The position numbers and the translations under genes are program-made. A DNA stretch of 64,000 nt from Mucilaginibacter_A sp964251965. Its GTDB lineage: Bacteria > Bacteroidota > Bacteroidia > Sphingobacteriales > Sphingobacteriaceae. The stretch covers positions 124,001-188,000 of the forward strand of contig CAXULQ010000007.1 of NCBI GenBank assembly GCA_964251965.1, given 5' to 3'. This document shows, piece after piece, positions 1 to 9,521 of this stretch. The notes under the pieces are model-generated. The model saw nothing but the letters and a program-made list of their open reading frames with translations. It was not told the origin of the DNA and did no database searches. How positions within the stretch are numbered: the stretch's first letter is position 1; the number at the start of each line of letters is the position of its first letter.

Positions 1-2520
1 GATACCGCTTTGGTTGTAATTTTTAATTTCTTTTACAAATTCTACCACAGAACTATCTGTTGCACCAGCTTTTACACCTGCCGATGCTACGAAATTTCCA
101 TCATATTTATCGCCTGCAAACCTCGAACTTGCGCCGTAAGTCCAGCCTTTTGCTTCGCGGAGGTTTAGGTTGATGCGGCTGTTAAACCCGCCGCCCAGGG
201 CGTAATCCATAATTCCGGCGCGGTAATATTCGCCGGTGGCATCATATTTTAAACCGGTTTCGTTACCAATCCTGATTTCGGATTGTGCCGCTTTCGGTAC
301 GTTTACCAAGTACAATTTAGTTTTGCTTATTGTATTAACCGGTGCAGGTTCTGGCACATTTACCGTTTTACCTTTCCAGTTGTTTAAAAACGCCAGGCTT
401 GTTTTGGCTTCTGCTTCGGTAACATCGCCCACAACCACCACCTCGCTTACCGAGGGCGAAAAATAGTTGTCGTAAAACGCCTGTACATCGGCCAAAGTAA
501 TATTGGCGATGGTTTGCGGTGTGCCGGAAACCGCGTAAGTACTGATATTTTTACTGCCTTTTAATAACTTGTCGTACACATAACTGGCCACAAAAGCCGG
601 TTGTGTTTTGGCATTTTTTAAACCCTGGATGGCTTGTTTTTTAATCCGGTCTAATGCTTCCTGCGTAAATTTGGGGTGCAGCAAACGTTCTTGCAACAAC
701 GCCATAGTTGGTGTTAAATTCTTTTTTAAAGCAGAAACACGGAAAGCCATTTCATAATCATCAGCCGTAACAAAAATAGATGCGCCTAATTTTTGAAGTT
801 CTGCGCTCATTGCTTCGGCGGTATATTTTTGCGTTTCATCATTCAGCATACTGGATACGATAGATGGAAGCCCGGCTTTTGAAGTGTCTTTTGCCATCAT
901 CAAACCACCACCACGGATGGTAAGTGTTAAGGAAACGGCAGGTATTTCAGCATTGTTCGTTCCGATCATGTCAATTCCGTTTACTGTTTTTGCCGTCCAA
1001 AAAGCAGGCGCTTTGATAACAACAGCCGAGCCGGCAGCAGGAATTTTACTACGGTCGAATTTATCAACCGCCTTTTTGTACTTCAACAGAGCATAACCGT
1101 AATCCGGTGCTTTGTAGCCAGCTTTATCAATCGTGTAATTATCGGCAGCCAAACGCATATCCTCTTTGCCTTTTGGCAAAACGCTTAAAATTACCGCCGG
1201 CTTACCTTTAACATATTTGTTGTAAACGCGCATTACATCTTCTTTGGTAACGGCTTCAATTTCTTTAAGCTGATTTTGGATTTGGTTAGGGTTTCCGGTT
1301 AACGTTTGCGCCAAAGCCAGCTCAGAAGCTTTACCGGAAACACTGGAAAGGCCGTTGATAAACTGCGCTTCCGAACTTCCTTTGATCCGTTTTAAATCTT
1401 CATCTGATACGCCTTTTGCTTCAAAATCTTTTAAGGATTGCTGAACGATTTTTTCCATTTCACTTAAAGTCTGACCAGCAAAAGGAACAACCGTAATGCT
1501 GATCTCACCGGAAAGTTCCGAATTCCTGGAATTCATGCTTGCCTGTACCGCTTTGCGCGTTTTAACCAGGTTTTGGTAAAGGATAGAATTATTTCCTCTG
1601 CCGATAATTGCAGCCATGGCATCCAACGCGGCTTCGTCTTTATTATAAGCCTCGGCACCAGGATAAGTGATGCTTAACAATGGAAGTTGCGCATAATTAT
1701 CAACATAAGAAACATAACGGTTTTGGGTAAGCACGGGAGCGGGCAAATGCATTTTAGGCGCAACAGGGCCACGCAGGATCGGGCCAAAATATTTTTCTAC
1801 CCAGGCAATAGTTTGTTTTGGGTTGATATCTCCCGCAATAGTTACCGTTGCATTGTTTGGGTTATACCAGCGCAGGAAAAAATTCTTCAAATCGTTAACG
1901 CCTACTTTATTCAATTCTTCAATGTACCCGATGGTTAACCAGGAATAAGGATGGCCATATGGATACAGGTTTTTTGAAACATACTCGCTTACCAAACCAT
2001 AAGGCCGGTTATCGTAGTTCTGTCCGCGTTCGTTTTTAACCGTTGCGCGTTGGATTTCAAATTTTTTCTCGGTTACCGCATCCAGTAAAAAACCCATCCG
2101 GTCTGCTTCCAGCCAAAGCATTTTTTCGACCTGGTTACTTGGTACGGTTTCGTAATAATTGGTACGGTCTAAATTGGTTGAGCCGTTTAAAGTTCCGCCC
2201 GATTCGGTAATCAATTTAAAATGCTGCTGGTTGGAAACATGGTCTGACCCTTCAAACATCATGTGCTCAAAAAAATGCGCAAAGCCGGATTTGCCGATTT
2301 CTTCCCTTGCAGAACCTACGTGATAAGTTACATCAACATGTGCAACCGGGTCAGAATGGTCTTCGTGCAAAATCAAAGTCAGGCCGTTTGAAAGCACATA
2401 TTTTTCGTAAGGTATAACAATGCTGTTGCCTTTTTTAACAACCTTTTCCACCAGTTTGGCCTGGCCGAAAATCAAGGCACTGCAAAAAAGTGCCGGTAAA
2501 AGAAGTATGGATTTTTTCAT
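1..2520 (-). CDS. M16 family zinc metalloprotease (3' end outside window)
   Basis: Reading the minus strand from the ATG at 2520 gives at least 840 codons without a stop; the C-terminus lies beyond position 1. Residues 1-19 form a signal peptide (MKKSILLLPALF then a small-residue end), so the protein should be periplasmic or envelope bound. The inverted zinc motif HFFEH sits at residues 82-86, typical of insulinase/pitrilysin (M16) peptidases, which bind zinc through HxxEH and a distal Glu. The length fits the double-unit M16 proteins of Bacteroidota (about 900-950 residues). The dispersed repeat at 2495-2508 encodes part of the signal peptide (ILLLPA), and a second copy lies just upstream of the start. 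Family assignment is secure; the substrate is unknown. Confidence 0.9.
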   Translation of the reverse strand, partial: MKKSILLLPALFCSALIFGQAKLVEKVVKKGNSIVIPYEKYVLSNGLTLILHEDHSDPVAHVDVTYHVGSAREEIGKSGFAHFFEHMMFEGSDHVSNQQHFKLITESGGTLNGSTNLDRTNYYETVPSNQVEKMLWLEADRMGFLLDAVTEKKFEIQRATVKNERGQNYDNRPYGLVSEYVSKNLYPYGHPYSWLTIGYIEELNKVGVNDLKNFFLRWYNPNNATVTIAGDINPKQTIAWVEKYFGPILRGPVAPKMHLPAPVLTQNRYVSYVDNYAQLPLLSITYPGAEAYNKDEAALDAMAAIIGRGNNSILYQNLVKTRKAVQASMNSRNSELSGEISITVVPFAGQTLSEMEKIVQQSLKDFEAKGVSDEDLKRIKGSSEAQFINGLSSVSGKASELALAQTLTGNPNQIQNQLKEIEAVTKEDVMRVYNKYVKGKPAVILSVLPKGKEDMRLAADNYTIDKAGYKAPDYGYALLKYKKAVDKFDRSKIPAAGSAVVIKAPAFWTAKTVNGIDMIGTNNAEIPAVSLTLTIRGGGLMMAKDTSKAGLPSIVSSMLNDETQKYTAEAMSAELQKLGASIFVTADDYEMAFRVSALKKNLTPTMALLQERLLHPKFTQEALDRIKKQAIQGLKNAKTQPAFVASYVYDKLLKGSKNISTYAVSGTPQTIANITLADVQAFYDNYFSPSVSEVVVVGDVTEAEAKTSLAFLNNWKGKTVNVPEPAPVNTISKTKLYLVNVPKAAQSEIRIGNETGLKYDATGEYYRAGIMDYALGGGFNSRINLNLREAKGWTYGASSRFAGDKYDGNFVASAGVKAGATDSSVVEFVKEIKNYNQSGI

Positions 2521-2535
2521 AGGTAAAAACAGTAT
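2495..2535 (+). repeat. two dispersed-element copies at the M16 gene start
   Basis: GGTAAAAGAAGTAT at 2495-2508 (form A, inside the signal peptide codons) and GGTAAAAACAGTAT at 2522-2535 (form B, directly upstream of the ATG) lie 13 bases apart in the same orientation. In these repeat entries, strand + means that GATAAAAG... reads on the plus strand. Confidence 0.7.
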
Positions 2536-2588
2536 GTTGTTTAAAGAAAATAAATGTACAGAAAATGCCTAAACCTTTAGCAGAAAAA

Positions 2589-3215
2589 TTACCCTTTTTT
2601 CTTGTAATCCGAAATATTTAACCTGTTTTGGCAAAATCGGTACTCATGTTCCTGATTGGAGCAAATAATGGTGAGCCGGTTGGCTGAAAAACGTTCGATC
2701 AACTGCAAATACCAGTCGATGCCTTGCGTATCCAGGTTGGCAGTCGGTTCATCCAGCATCAGCAAAGGTGTATCGGCACAAAAAGCCAACGCTAATTTTA
2801 CACGCTGTTTCATCCCGGAGGAGAAATATTTGATTAATTTATTTTTGCTGCTTTCCATTTGCAGCAGTCCGATGATTTTGTGTTGATCGATTCCACTTAA
2901 ATACTTTTTAAACTGGAAATGGAAGTTGATCATCTCCATCAAACTAAATTCTTCAATCAGTTCCAGATAAGGCGCGGCCAAACTGATGTGCCGGTAAACA
3001 TTTTCGACCTCAACTTTTTTTTGCTGATAAAAGAAGCATATCGTTCCGGCAGACGGCGACAAGCTACCGTTCAAAATTTGCAGTAAAGTGGATTTGCCCG
3101 AACCATTGATACCCAAAATGGCATAAGTTTGGGGCGATGTAAAAGTGTAATTGATCTCCCTGAAAATCCAGTCCCGGTTAAAACGGCGGCCGAGGTTTTC
3201 AAGAACGATTTCCAT
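2589..3215 (-). CDS. ABC transporter ATP-binding protein
   Basis: A 208-residue single nucleotide-binding domain. It has a Walker A motif GINGSGKST near residue 36, a signature motif FSSGMKQR near 132, and a Walker B with D-loop LLMLDEPTANLD near 152. The ATG at 3215 is preferred over the in-frame TTG one codon earlier. It follows lpxA by 16 bases on the same strand, so it probably belongs to the lipid A transcription unit. No permease gene is adjacent, so the transported substrate cannot be read from context. The small size and short C-terminus resemble CcmA-like or lipoprotein-release ATPases. A form A element (3026-3039) lies inside the gene and encodes CFFYQ. Confidence 0.88.
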   Translation of the reverse strand: MEIVLENLGRRFNRDWIFREINYTFTSPQTYAILGINGSGKSTLLQILNGSLSPSAGTICFFYQQKKVEVENVYRHISLAAPYLELIEEFSLMEMINFHFQFKKYLSGIDQHKIIGLLQMESSKNKLIKYFSSGMKQRVKLALAFCADTPLLMLDEPTANLDTQGIDWYLQLIERFSANRLTIICSNQEHEYRFCQNRLNISDYKKKG

Positions 3216-3231
3216 CAATTATTATCCGGAC

Positions 3232-4023
3232 TTAAAAAGAAGATGGGTTACCGAAACCTTTCATAATACCGCGGTTGGAGTTTCGGATAAAATCCAATAT
3301 TTCATCCCGGATTTCTGTTGGCTGGCGTTCGGCCTCGATCATGTAAAGTGCGTTGCTGAGGTTGAGGCGTTTAACAAAGATCGTCCGGTAAATGTCCTGG
3401 ATTTCGTTGATCTGATCGGAAGAATAACCTCTACGGCGCAAACCAACAGAATTGATGCCGACGTAAGATAAAGGTTCGCGCGCCGCTTTTACGTACGGCG
3501 GCACATCTTTCCTCACCAAAGAACCTCCGGTAACAAAAGCGTGTGCGCCAACATGGCAAAACTGGTGTACCGCAACCATGCCGGCCAAAACCACAAAATC
3601 ATCAATATTTACATGGCCGGCCAGGGTTGTGTTGTTTGAGAAAATGCAATTGTTGCCGATCTGGCAATCGTGGCCAACGTGGCAATAAGCCATAATCAGG
3701 CAGTTGTTGCCAACGGTTGTTTTCCAGCGGTCTTTAGTGCCGCGGTTTATGGTAACGCATTCGCGGATGGTGGTATTGTTGCCAATTTCTACCGTAGTTT
3801 TTTCCCCGGCGAATTTGAGGTCCTGCGGGATGGCAGAAATTACGGCACCCGGAAAAATACGGCAGTTTTTGCCGATGCGCGCACCATCCATAATGGTTAC
3901 GTTAGAGCCAATCCAGGTGCCTTCGCCAATTTCTACATCGCCGTAAATGGTTACAAAAGGTTCAATCACCACATTATCAGCAACTTTTGCTTCCGGGTGA
4001 ATGTATGATAAGGCTTGGGTCAT
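3232..4023 (-). CDS. lpxA: acyl-ACP--UDP-N-acetylglucosamine O-acyltransferase
   Basis: The 263-residue protein is a left-handed beta-helix acyltransferase. It catalyses the first step of lipid A synthesis, transferring a 3-hydroxyacyl chain from ACP to UDP-GlcNAc in the cytoplasm. Hexapeptide repeats fill residues 10-190 (for example VADNVVIEPFVTIYGDVEIGEG). The catalytic-His region reads YCHVGHDCQIGNN near residue 118, and a helical C-terminal domain follows. Length matches LpxA (about 260). Its ATG overlaps the stop of lpxC-fabZ by four bases, indicating translational coupling in an lpxD-lpxC/fabZ-lpxA operon. Confidence 0.97.
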   Translation of the reverse strand: MTQALSYIHPEAKVADNVVIEPFVTIYGDVEIGEGTWIGSNVTIMDGARIGKNCRIFPGAVISAIPQDLKFAGEKTTVEIGNNTTIRECVTINRGTKDRWKTTVGNNCLIMAYCHVGHDCQIGNNCIFSNNTTLAGHVNIDDFVVLAGMVAVHQFCHVGAHAFVTGGSLVRKDVPPYVKAAREPLSYVGINSVGLRRRGYSSDQINEIQDIYRTIFVKRLNLSNALYMIEAERQPTEIRDEILDFIRNSNRGIMKGFGNPSSF

Positions 4024-5420
4024 GCGTTTTTGTATCTAACAATCTGGGCCATCAACTCGGCTTCTACCACAATTTTTTCGCCAACAAAACCGATACCTTT
4101 CATTTGTGCAATACCACGGCGGATCGGTGCCAGCAGATCACAGCGGAAAACCAAGGTATCGCCCGGCAAAACTTTATCTTTAAAACGCGCATTTTCTATC
4201 TTTAAAAACAGTGTCAGCCAGTTCTCGGGGTCGGGCACGGTATTCAAAACCAGTATCCCGCCGGTTTGCGCCATGGCTTCTATCTGCAAAACGCCGGGCA
4301 TAACCGGTGCGCCGGGGAAATGGCCTGCAAAAAAAGGTTCGTTCATGGTAACTGCTTTTACGCCAACCACGTGCGTTTTTGTCAGTTCCATAATTTTATC
4401 GATCAAAAGCATGGGCGGACGGTGCGGCAAAATATTCATGATCTGCACCGTATCGTAAACCGGTTTGGCGTTCGGGTTATAAAAATGATAGCTCTTTTTA
4501 CTGCGCTCTTTTTTAATCAGTGCTTTTATTTTTTTGGCGAAGGCAATGTTTGCGGCATGACCGGGGCGGGCAGCCATGATATGGCCTTTTAACGGAACGC
4601 CAACCAAAGCCAGATCGCCGATCATATCTAAAAGTTTGTGCCGCGCAGGTTCGTTCTGGTGCCTTAATTCGATGTTGTTTAAAATGCCTTGCGGTGCAAC
4701 GTCAATATCTTTGCGGTTAAACAATTTGGCGAGATGTTGTAGTTCTTCCTGGTTTACATCTCTGTCAACCACTACAATTGCGTTATTAATATCGCCGCCT
4801 TTAATTAAGTTATGCTTCAGCAGCATTTCTAATTCGTGCAAAAAGCAAAAAGTGCGGCAGGAAGCAATTTCCCTTCTAAACTCAGAAATGGTAGAAATAG
4901 TGGCATGCTGGCTGCCTAAAACCGGCGAATTATAATCAACCATGCAAGTAAAACGGTAATCATCCAAAGGCATGGCTACCATATCTACTTTACGGTCAGT
5001 TTCTGAATAATGAATATTATGCGGAATGCTAAAATATTCTCTGTCAGCCTCTTGTTCTTTAAAACCTACTTCCAGCAAAGCATCTACAAATTGTAAAGAA
5101 CTGCCATCCATAATTGGCGTTTCCGGCCCGTCTAAATCAATCAGCACATTGTCAAACTCTAAACCAACTAAGGCAGCAAGTACGTGTTCAACCGTGTTTA
5201 CAGAAGCCCCGTTTTGGCTGATGGTTGTACCGCGGGAAGTATCGGTTACGTTATCCACATCAGCATCGATAATCGGCTGTTTATCAATATCAATCCTTCT
5301 GAACTTAAACCCGTGGTTTTCTGGTGCCGGACGAAAAGTCATGGTAACTTTTTCGCCAGTATGTAAGCCTGTTCCCGAGACGGAAACCTCGGATTTAATT
5401 GTGCGTTGTTTTAAATTCAT
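4020..5420 (-). CDS. lpxC-fabZ: bifunctional UDP-3-O-acyl-GlcNAc deacetylase / 3-hydroxyacyl-ACP dehydratase
   Basis: A 466-residue fusion, counted from the ATG at 5420; an upstream in-frame TTG is less likely. Residues 1 to about 305 are LpxC. Zinc ligands are visible in VEHVLAAL and HKLLDMIGD, and the catalytic His lies in GHIMAARPGHAAN. Residues from about 320 are FabZ, with ILPHRPPMLLIDK and the active-site segment GHFPGAPVMPGVLQIEAMAQ. LpxC performs the committed step of lipid A synthesis, and FabZ makes the unsaturated acyl-ACP that competes for the same hydroxyacyl pool. The fusion is a known Bacteroidota trait. The gene is coupled to lpxA and follows lpxD by 13 bases. Confidence 0.97.
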   Translation of the reverse strand: MNLKQRTIKSEVSVSGTGLHTGEKVTMTFRPAPENHGFKFRRIDIDKQPIIDADVDNVTDTSRGTTISQNGASVNTVEHVLAALVGLEFDNVLIDLDGPETPIMDGSSLQFVDALLEVGFKEQEADREYFSIPHNIHYSETDRKVDMVAMPLDDYRFTCMVDYNSPVLGSQHATISTISEFRREIASCRTFCFLHELEMLLKHNLIKGGDINNAIVVVDRDVNQEELQHLAKLFNRKDIDVAPQGILNNIELRHQNEPARHKLLDMIGDLALVGVPLKGHIMAARPGHAANIAFAKKIKALIKKERSKKSYHFYNPNAKPVYDTVQIMNILPHRPPMLLIDKIMELTKTHVVGVKAVTMNEPFFAGHFPGAPVMPGVLQIEAMAQTGGILVLNTVPDPENWLTLFLKIENARFKDKVLPGDTLVFRCDLLAPIRRGIAQMKGIGFVGEKIVVEAELMAQIVRYKNA

Positions 5421-5433
5421 GGTAGTCAAATCG

Positions 5434-6501
5434 TTATTGCTGAGGCTTCAAATCGTGTTGTTCGAGACCCTGCTGCAATTCGGCCAGTTTTTTTTCCAGC
5501 TCTTGTATTTTCTTTTCTATTTCGGGTAAACGGGTTATTACTACCTGCGACCGCATGTGGTCTTGATAATAAGTGGCCGGTGCACCTGCCCATTTTTTAT
5601 TTTCTTCGTTGATTGATCTGCTGATGCCAGATTTCGCCTGCACTTGAGAACCTTTGGCCACGTTGATATGTCCAACCACACCAACTTGTCCGCCCAGAAT
5701 TACGTTTTCGCCAATTTTAGTACTGCCCGAAATCCCGGTTTGTGCAGCTACCACAGTATTGCAGCCAATTTCTACATTATGTGCAATTTGGATCAGGTTA
5801 TCTAACTTTACACCTTTTCTAATAATGGTAGAACCCATCGTTGCACGGTCAATCGTAGTATTGGCACCAATTTCTACTTCATCTTCAATTATTACGTTAC
5901 CAATCTGGCTTACTTTCTGATAACTGCCATCGGCCTGTAGCGCAAAACCGAAACCATCGCCGCCAACAATAACACCAGAATGAATGATCACATTGTTGCC
6001 GATCATACAATCAAAATAAATTTTTACACCGGCAAACAAAGTAACATTGTTGGCTAATTGAACATTATCTGCCAGAAAAGAACTTGGGTAAATGCGGCAA
6101 TTATCACCAATTTTAACATTTGGGCCGATATAAGAAAAAGCACCGATGTAAACATCCTTTCCAATTTTTGCTGTTGGATGGATAAAACAAGGCTGCTCGA
6201 TACCGGCTTTTGCTAATTTGCTCTGGTTATATTTTTCGAGCAAAACAGAAATGGCAACGTAAGGATTTTCTACGCGGATGAGTGTTGCACCAACAGCTTC
6301 TGTTAAAACCTGATCATTACTGATAATTACAACCGAAGCTTTTGTGGCATATAAAAAGTGTTCGTATTTAGGATTGGCCAAAAAAGACAAACTTCCTGCT
6401 TCTGCCTCTTCAATTTTTGCCAGCTGATTAACCGTTACCTCAGGCTTACCTTCAACAGTTCCATTTAATAATAAGCTGATCTCAAGCGCGGTAAATTGCA
6501 T
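5434..6501 (-). CDS. lpxD: UDP-3-O-(3-hydroxyacyl)glucosamine N-acyltransferase
   Basis: This 355-residue protein is the third enzyme of lipid A assembly. The N-terminal uridine-binding domain (MQFTALEISLLLNG) is followed by a long hexapeptide beta-helix (IGKDVYIGAFSYIGPNVKIG and onward) containing the HNVEIG segment with the expected catalytic His near residue 250. A C-terminal coiled coil rich in E, K and L (residues about 325-355) closes it. The start at 6501 is chosen because LpxD proteins begin with MQFTA-like sequence; an ORF open nine codons further upstream is judged non-coding. It heads the lpx operon, with a consensus-like promoter directly before the start. Confidence 0.96.
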   Translation of the reverse strand: MQFTALEISLLLNGTVEGKPEVTVNQLAKIEEAEAGSLSFLANPKYEHFLYATKASVVIISNDQVLTEAVGATLIRVENPYVAISVLLEKYNQSKLAKAGIEQPCFIHPTAKIGKDVYIGAFSYIGPNVKIGDNCRIYPSSFLADNVQLANNVTLFAGVKIYFDCMIGNNVIIHSGVIVGGDGFGFALQADGSYQKVSQIGNVIIEDEVEIGANTTIDRATMGSTIIRKGVKLDNLIQIAHNVEIGCNTVVAAQTGISGSTKIGENVILGGQVGVVGHINVAKGSQVQAKSGISRSINEENKKWAGAPATYYQDHMRSQVVITRLPEIEKKIQELEKKLAELQQGLEQHDLKPQQ

Positions 6502-6506
6502 CGGGA

Positions 6507-6537
6507 CAAATTTAAATCTAAATATCAAAGCAGCAAA
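6507..6537 (-). promoter_or_regulatory. Bacteroidota-type promoter for the lpx operon
   Basis: On the minus strand a TTTG (-33 box, 6537-6534) is followed after 19 bases by TAAATTTG (-7 box, 6514-6507), a full match to the TTTG/TAnnTTTG pattern of Bacteroidota. The -7 box ends only five bases before the lpxD ATG, so the transcript would be leaderless or nearly so. Confidence 0.5.
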
Positions 6538-6563
6538 TTATAAACCTGCTGCCATAAGTTTTG

Positions 6564-7790
6564 TTACAAACCTTTAATTACACACAAAATATATTTTACC
6601 ACGCGCTTAGACAACGAAATTAAATTTGAGTTATCGCTGGCATCTGCAATATCCTGCACTTCGCCGTTTTTAAGCAAAATCCGGATATTTTCATCACCAA
6701 CTTTATAAGCATCATTTACAACCCGGTCTGTAAAAACATAGTAATCAGCTTCTTCCTCATCTACCAAACCAAATTTTTTAATAGCCAATTGTTTGTATGC
6801 TATCGTTTTATCTAACGGAGGAGGCATGTTGGTTATTTCTACTTTATACAAGTTACGGCTGATAAAGCGTGTGCACAAGTCAGACAAGATTGCATCCGAA
6901 TGGTTTACCCAAACTTTGATGGCTGATAAAATATCTGTATCGTCCAACTGGATAAAAGCATCCAAATGTTGGTTATCCGTAGTAAATGCTTCTTTTAGCA
7001 CACTTTTTTGGAGGAAATGCGCCAGTGCCGGCGTGGCAAATAATATCGCACCGCTCAAGGCCATTTCACGGCTTCTCTCTAAAATTTTAACCAGCAGCAT
7101 TTCTGCAGCGATAACGGTTTTATGCAGATAAACCTGCCAGTACATCAGCCGGCGGGCAATCAGAAATTTTTCTACAGAATAAATGCCTTTTTCTTCCACC
7201 ACAATATGATCTTCGCGCACGTTCAGCATTTTAAGGATTCGGTCAAAACTGATCACACCTTCCGAAACGCCGGTAAAAAAACTATCGCGGTTGAGGTAAT
7301 CCATCCGGTCAATATCTAACTGGCCGGAAACCAACTGGTGCAGGAAATGGCGCGGATAAGTATCATTAAAAATAAGGATCGCCATTTCTAACTGCCCGTT
7401 AAATTCTTTGTTCAGCCGGTCCATCAGCAGCCTGGAAATCATTTCGTGTGATACTCCTTTTACCAGGGTATTTTCAAGTGCGTGCGAAAACGGGCCGTGG
7501 CCAATATCATGCAGCAAAATGGCAATTTCTACTGCTTCTTCTTCCTCCGCAGAAATTTCAATGCCTTTGCTGCGCAGTGTTTCTACCGCCAATCCCATCA
7601 AATGCATTGCACCCAACGCATGGTGAAAACGCGTATGCAACGCACCAGGATAAACCAAATGCGTCATTCCTAACTGCTTAATGTAGCGCAAACGCTGGAA
7701 ATAGCGATGTTCCACCAAATCAAAAATCAGGTCGGTAGGAATATTGATAAATCCGTAAACCGGATCATTAATAATTTTCTTTTTGTTCAA
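6564..7790 (-). CDS. HD superfamily phosphohydrolase (dNTPase-like)
   Basis: A 408-residue protein with an HD metal-binding domain. Metal-ligand motifs RFHHALGAMHL (near residue 54) and LLHDIGHGPFSHALE (near 92) are present, and a distal Asp lies in QLDIDRMDYLNRDS. The overall plan matches the COG1078 family related to dGTPases and SAMHD1. The nucleotide substrate cannot be told from sequence. The start is TTG: no ATG precedes the conserved KKKIINDPVYGFI beginning, and an in-frame stop lies ten codons upstream. It is transcribed toward lpxD (62 bases apart) and divergently from porX. Confidence 0.88.
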   Translation of the reverse strand: MNKKKIINDPVYGFINIPTDLIFDLVEHRYFQRLRYIKQLGMTHLVYPGALHTRFHHALGAMHLMGLAVETLRSKGIEISAEEEEAVEIAILLHDIGHGPFSHALENTLVKGVSHEMISRLLMDRLNKEFNGQLEMAILIFNDTYPRHFLHQLVSGQLDIDRMDYLNRDSFFTGVSEGVISFDRILKMLNVREDHIVVEEKGIYSVEKFLIARRLMYWQVYLHKTVIAAEMLLVKILERSREMALSGAILFATPALAHFLQKSVLKEAFTTDNQHLDAFIQLDDTDILSAIKVWVNHSDAILSDLCTRFISRNLYKVEITNMPPPLDKTIAYKQLAIKKFGLVDEEEADYYVFTDRVVNDAYKVGDENIRILLKNGEVQDIADASDNSNLISLSKRVVKYILCVIKGL

Positions 7791-7931
7791 TTCTGAGCTT
7801 TTTTTATATAGATTCTGTTAAAGTAAAACTAAATTTATGCTTTCTCCCTTTGTGTTAAATTTTGTTAATTTCTATGTAGTTTAAGCAACAAAAGGTTATT
7901 GCGCGGGTTTTAAATTTAAATAAACACTAAC

Positions 7932-9485
7932 ATGCAGGATACTACAATTTTATGGGCCGATGACGAAATTGATTTTCTTAAACCTCATATCTTATTTTTA
8001 AGCGAAAAAGGTTATATCATAAAAACCGCAACCAACGGAACTGATGCTGTTGACGTGTTCAAGAACAATAATATAGATTTGGTTTTTTTGGATGAAAATA
8101 TGCCGGGCTTAACTGGTTTGGAAACGCTGACCGAAATTAAAAATATCGACGCGGATGTGCCGATTGTGATGATCACCAAAAGTGAAGAAGAACACTTGAT
8201 GGAAGATGCCATCGGTTCTAAAATTGATGATTACCTGATCAAGCCGGTTAACCCGAAGCAGATCCTCCTCACCATTAAAAAACTGACCGAAAACAAGCGT
8301 TTGGTTACGGCCAAAACCACGATGGGTTACCAGCAGGATTTCCGGACGCTCGGCATGACTTTGAACGAAAACCTAAGTTACCAGGAATGGGTTGATGTTT
8401 ATAAAAAATTGATTTACTGGGAATTAGAACTGGAGAAATTGGAAGATGCCGGTATGCACGACATCCTGACTTTGCAAAAGGCAGAAGCCAACACGCAGTT
8501 CTCCAAATTCATCGAAAAAAATTATTTAAAATGGGTAAAAGAACCGGATTCCGGACCGATGCTTTCACCGCTAATGTTCAAGAAAAAGGTTTTCCCGCAG
8601 TTAAATGCAACGGCACCAACTTTTTTTATTTTGGTTGATAATTTGCGTTACGATCAGTACCGCATTATCCATCCTATTATTTCCGAATATTTTAGATTGG
8701 AAGAAGAAGATACTTACTTCAGCATTCTGCCAACCGCAACGCAATATGCGCGTAATTCAATTTTTGCCGGTTTAATGCCGCTGGATATGGAAAAACGTTT
8801 CCCCGAAATGTGGCAGAACGATGAAGACGAAGGCGGTAAAAACCTGTTTGAAGAACAGTTTCTGGGCGATCAGCTGAAAAGAACGTTGCGCAGGGACTGC
8901 AAATTTTCTTACCACAAAATATTAAATATTGATGAAGGCCGCACGTTAAACGAATCGATCAGCAACCTGATGCAAAACGAACTGAACGTGGTGGTTTACA
9001 ATTTTGTGGATATGCTTTCGCACGCGCGGACGGATATGCAAATGATCCGCGAACTGGCCAGCGGCGATGCGGCTTACCGCTCGTTAACGCTTTCCTGGTT
9101 TGAGCATTCGCCGCTGTTCGACCTGCTGAAATATCTGGCACAAAAACAGGTAAAAGTGGTGATTACTACCGATCATGGAACGATCCGCGTAAAAAACCCA
9201 AGTAAAATTATCGGCGACCGGAACACCAACACGAACCTGCGTTACAAACAAGGCAAAAACTTAAATTATAACGCTAAAGAAGTGTTTCATATCCGCAACC
9301 CGCACGATGCCATGTTGCCCAAATTGCATGTAAGTTCCAGTTTTGTGTTTGCTAAGGAAGATAAATACTTCGTTTACCCTAACAATTTTAACCACTTTGT
9401 TAACTTTTACAACGAAACTTTCCAGCACGGCGGTATATCGATGGAAGAAATGATTATCCCGATTGCCACTTACGGACCGAGGTAG
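7932..9485 (+). CDS. porX: PorX-type response regulator with PglZ/alkaline phosphatase-like effector domain
   Basis: The protein has 517 residues, as in PorX of Porphyromonas gingivalis (about 518). Residues 1-125 form a receiver domain with acidic pocket WADDE, phospho-acceptor Asp in VFLDENMPG and conserved Lys in LIKPVNP. The remainder is a PglZ domain of the alkaline phosphatase fold, with metal-ligand segments FILVDNLRYDQYR, VDMLSHARTDM and TDHGTIR, and the presumed nucleophile Thr in TATQYARNS. PorX is known to couple a PorY kinase signal to type IX secretion gene expression. No PorY is adjacent, as expected for this orphan-style regulator. Confidence 0.93.
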   Translation: MQDTTILWADDEIDFLKPHILFLSEKGYIIKTATNGTDAVDVFKNNNIDLVFLDENMPGLTGLETLTEIKNIDADVPIVMITKSEEEHLMEDAIGSKIDDYLIKPVNPKQILLTIKKLTENKRLVTAKTTMGYQQDFRTLGMTLNENLSYQEWVDVYKKLIYWELELEKLEDAGMHDILTLQKAEANTQFSKFIEKNYLKWVKEPDSGPMLSPLMFKKKVFPQLNATAPTFFILVDNLRYDQYRIIHPIISEYFRLEEEDTYFSILPTATQYARNSIFAGLMPLDMEKRFPEMWQNDEDEGGKNLFEEQFLGDQLKRTLRRDCKFSYHKILNIDEGRTLNESISNLMQNELNVVVYNFVDMLSHARTDMQMIRELASGDAAYRSLTLSWFEHSPLFDLLKYLAQKQVKVVITTDHGTIRVKNPSKIIGDRNTNTNLRYKQGKNLNYNAKEVFHIRNPHDAMLPKLHVSSSFVFAKEDKYFVYPNNFNHFVNFYNETFQHGGISMEEMIIPIATYGPR

Positions 9486-9499
9486 ATGCTTCTTTTACC
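9486..9499 (-). repeat. dispersed element, form A, after porX
   Basis: ATGCTTCTTTTACC begins on the base after the porX stop codon. It is followed by a T-rich tract, the expected flank of the element. The ATG of the repeat opens a short in-frame extension of the downstream antitoxin gene, probably by chance. Confidence 0.75.
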
Positions 9500-9521
9500 A
9501 ACCCTTTTTTTATATTTGAAT

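Noticed and set aside
9511..9518. TATATTTG as a promoter -7 box for the toxin pair
   Set aside because: It matches the pattern but lies three bases from the start codon, and no -33 box was found at the right distance.
9486..9521. N-terminal extension MLLLPTLF... of the antitoxin
   Set aside because: The ATG and first codons are the dispersed element itself. The hydrophobic extension does not fit an antitoxin, and a better ATG follows at 9522.
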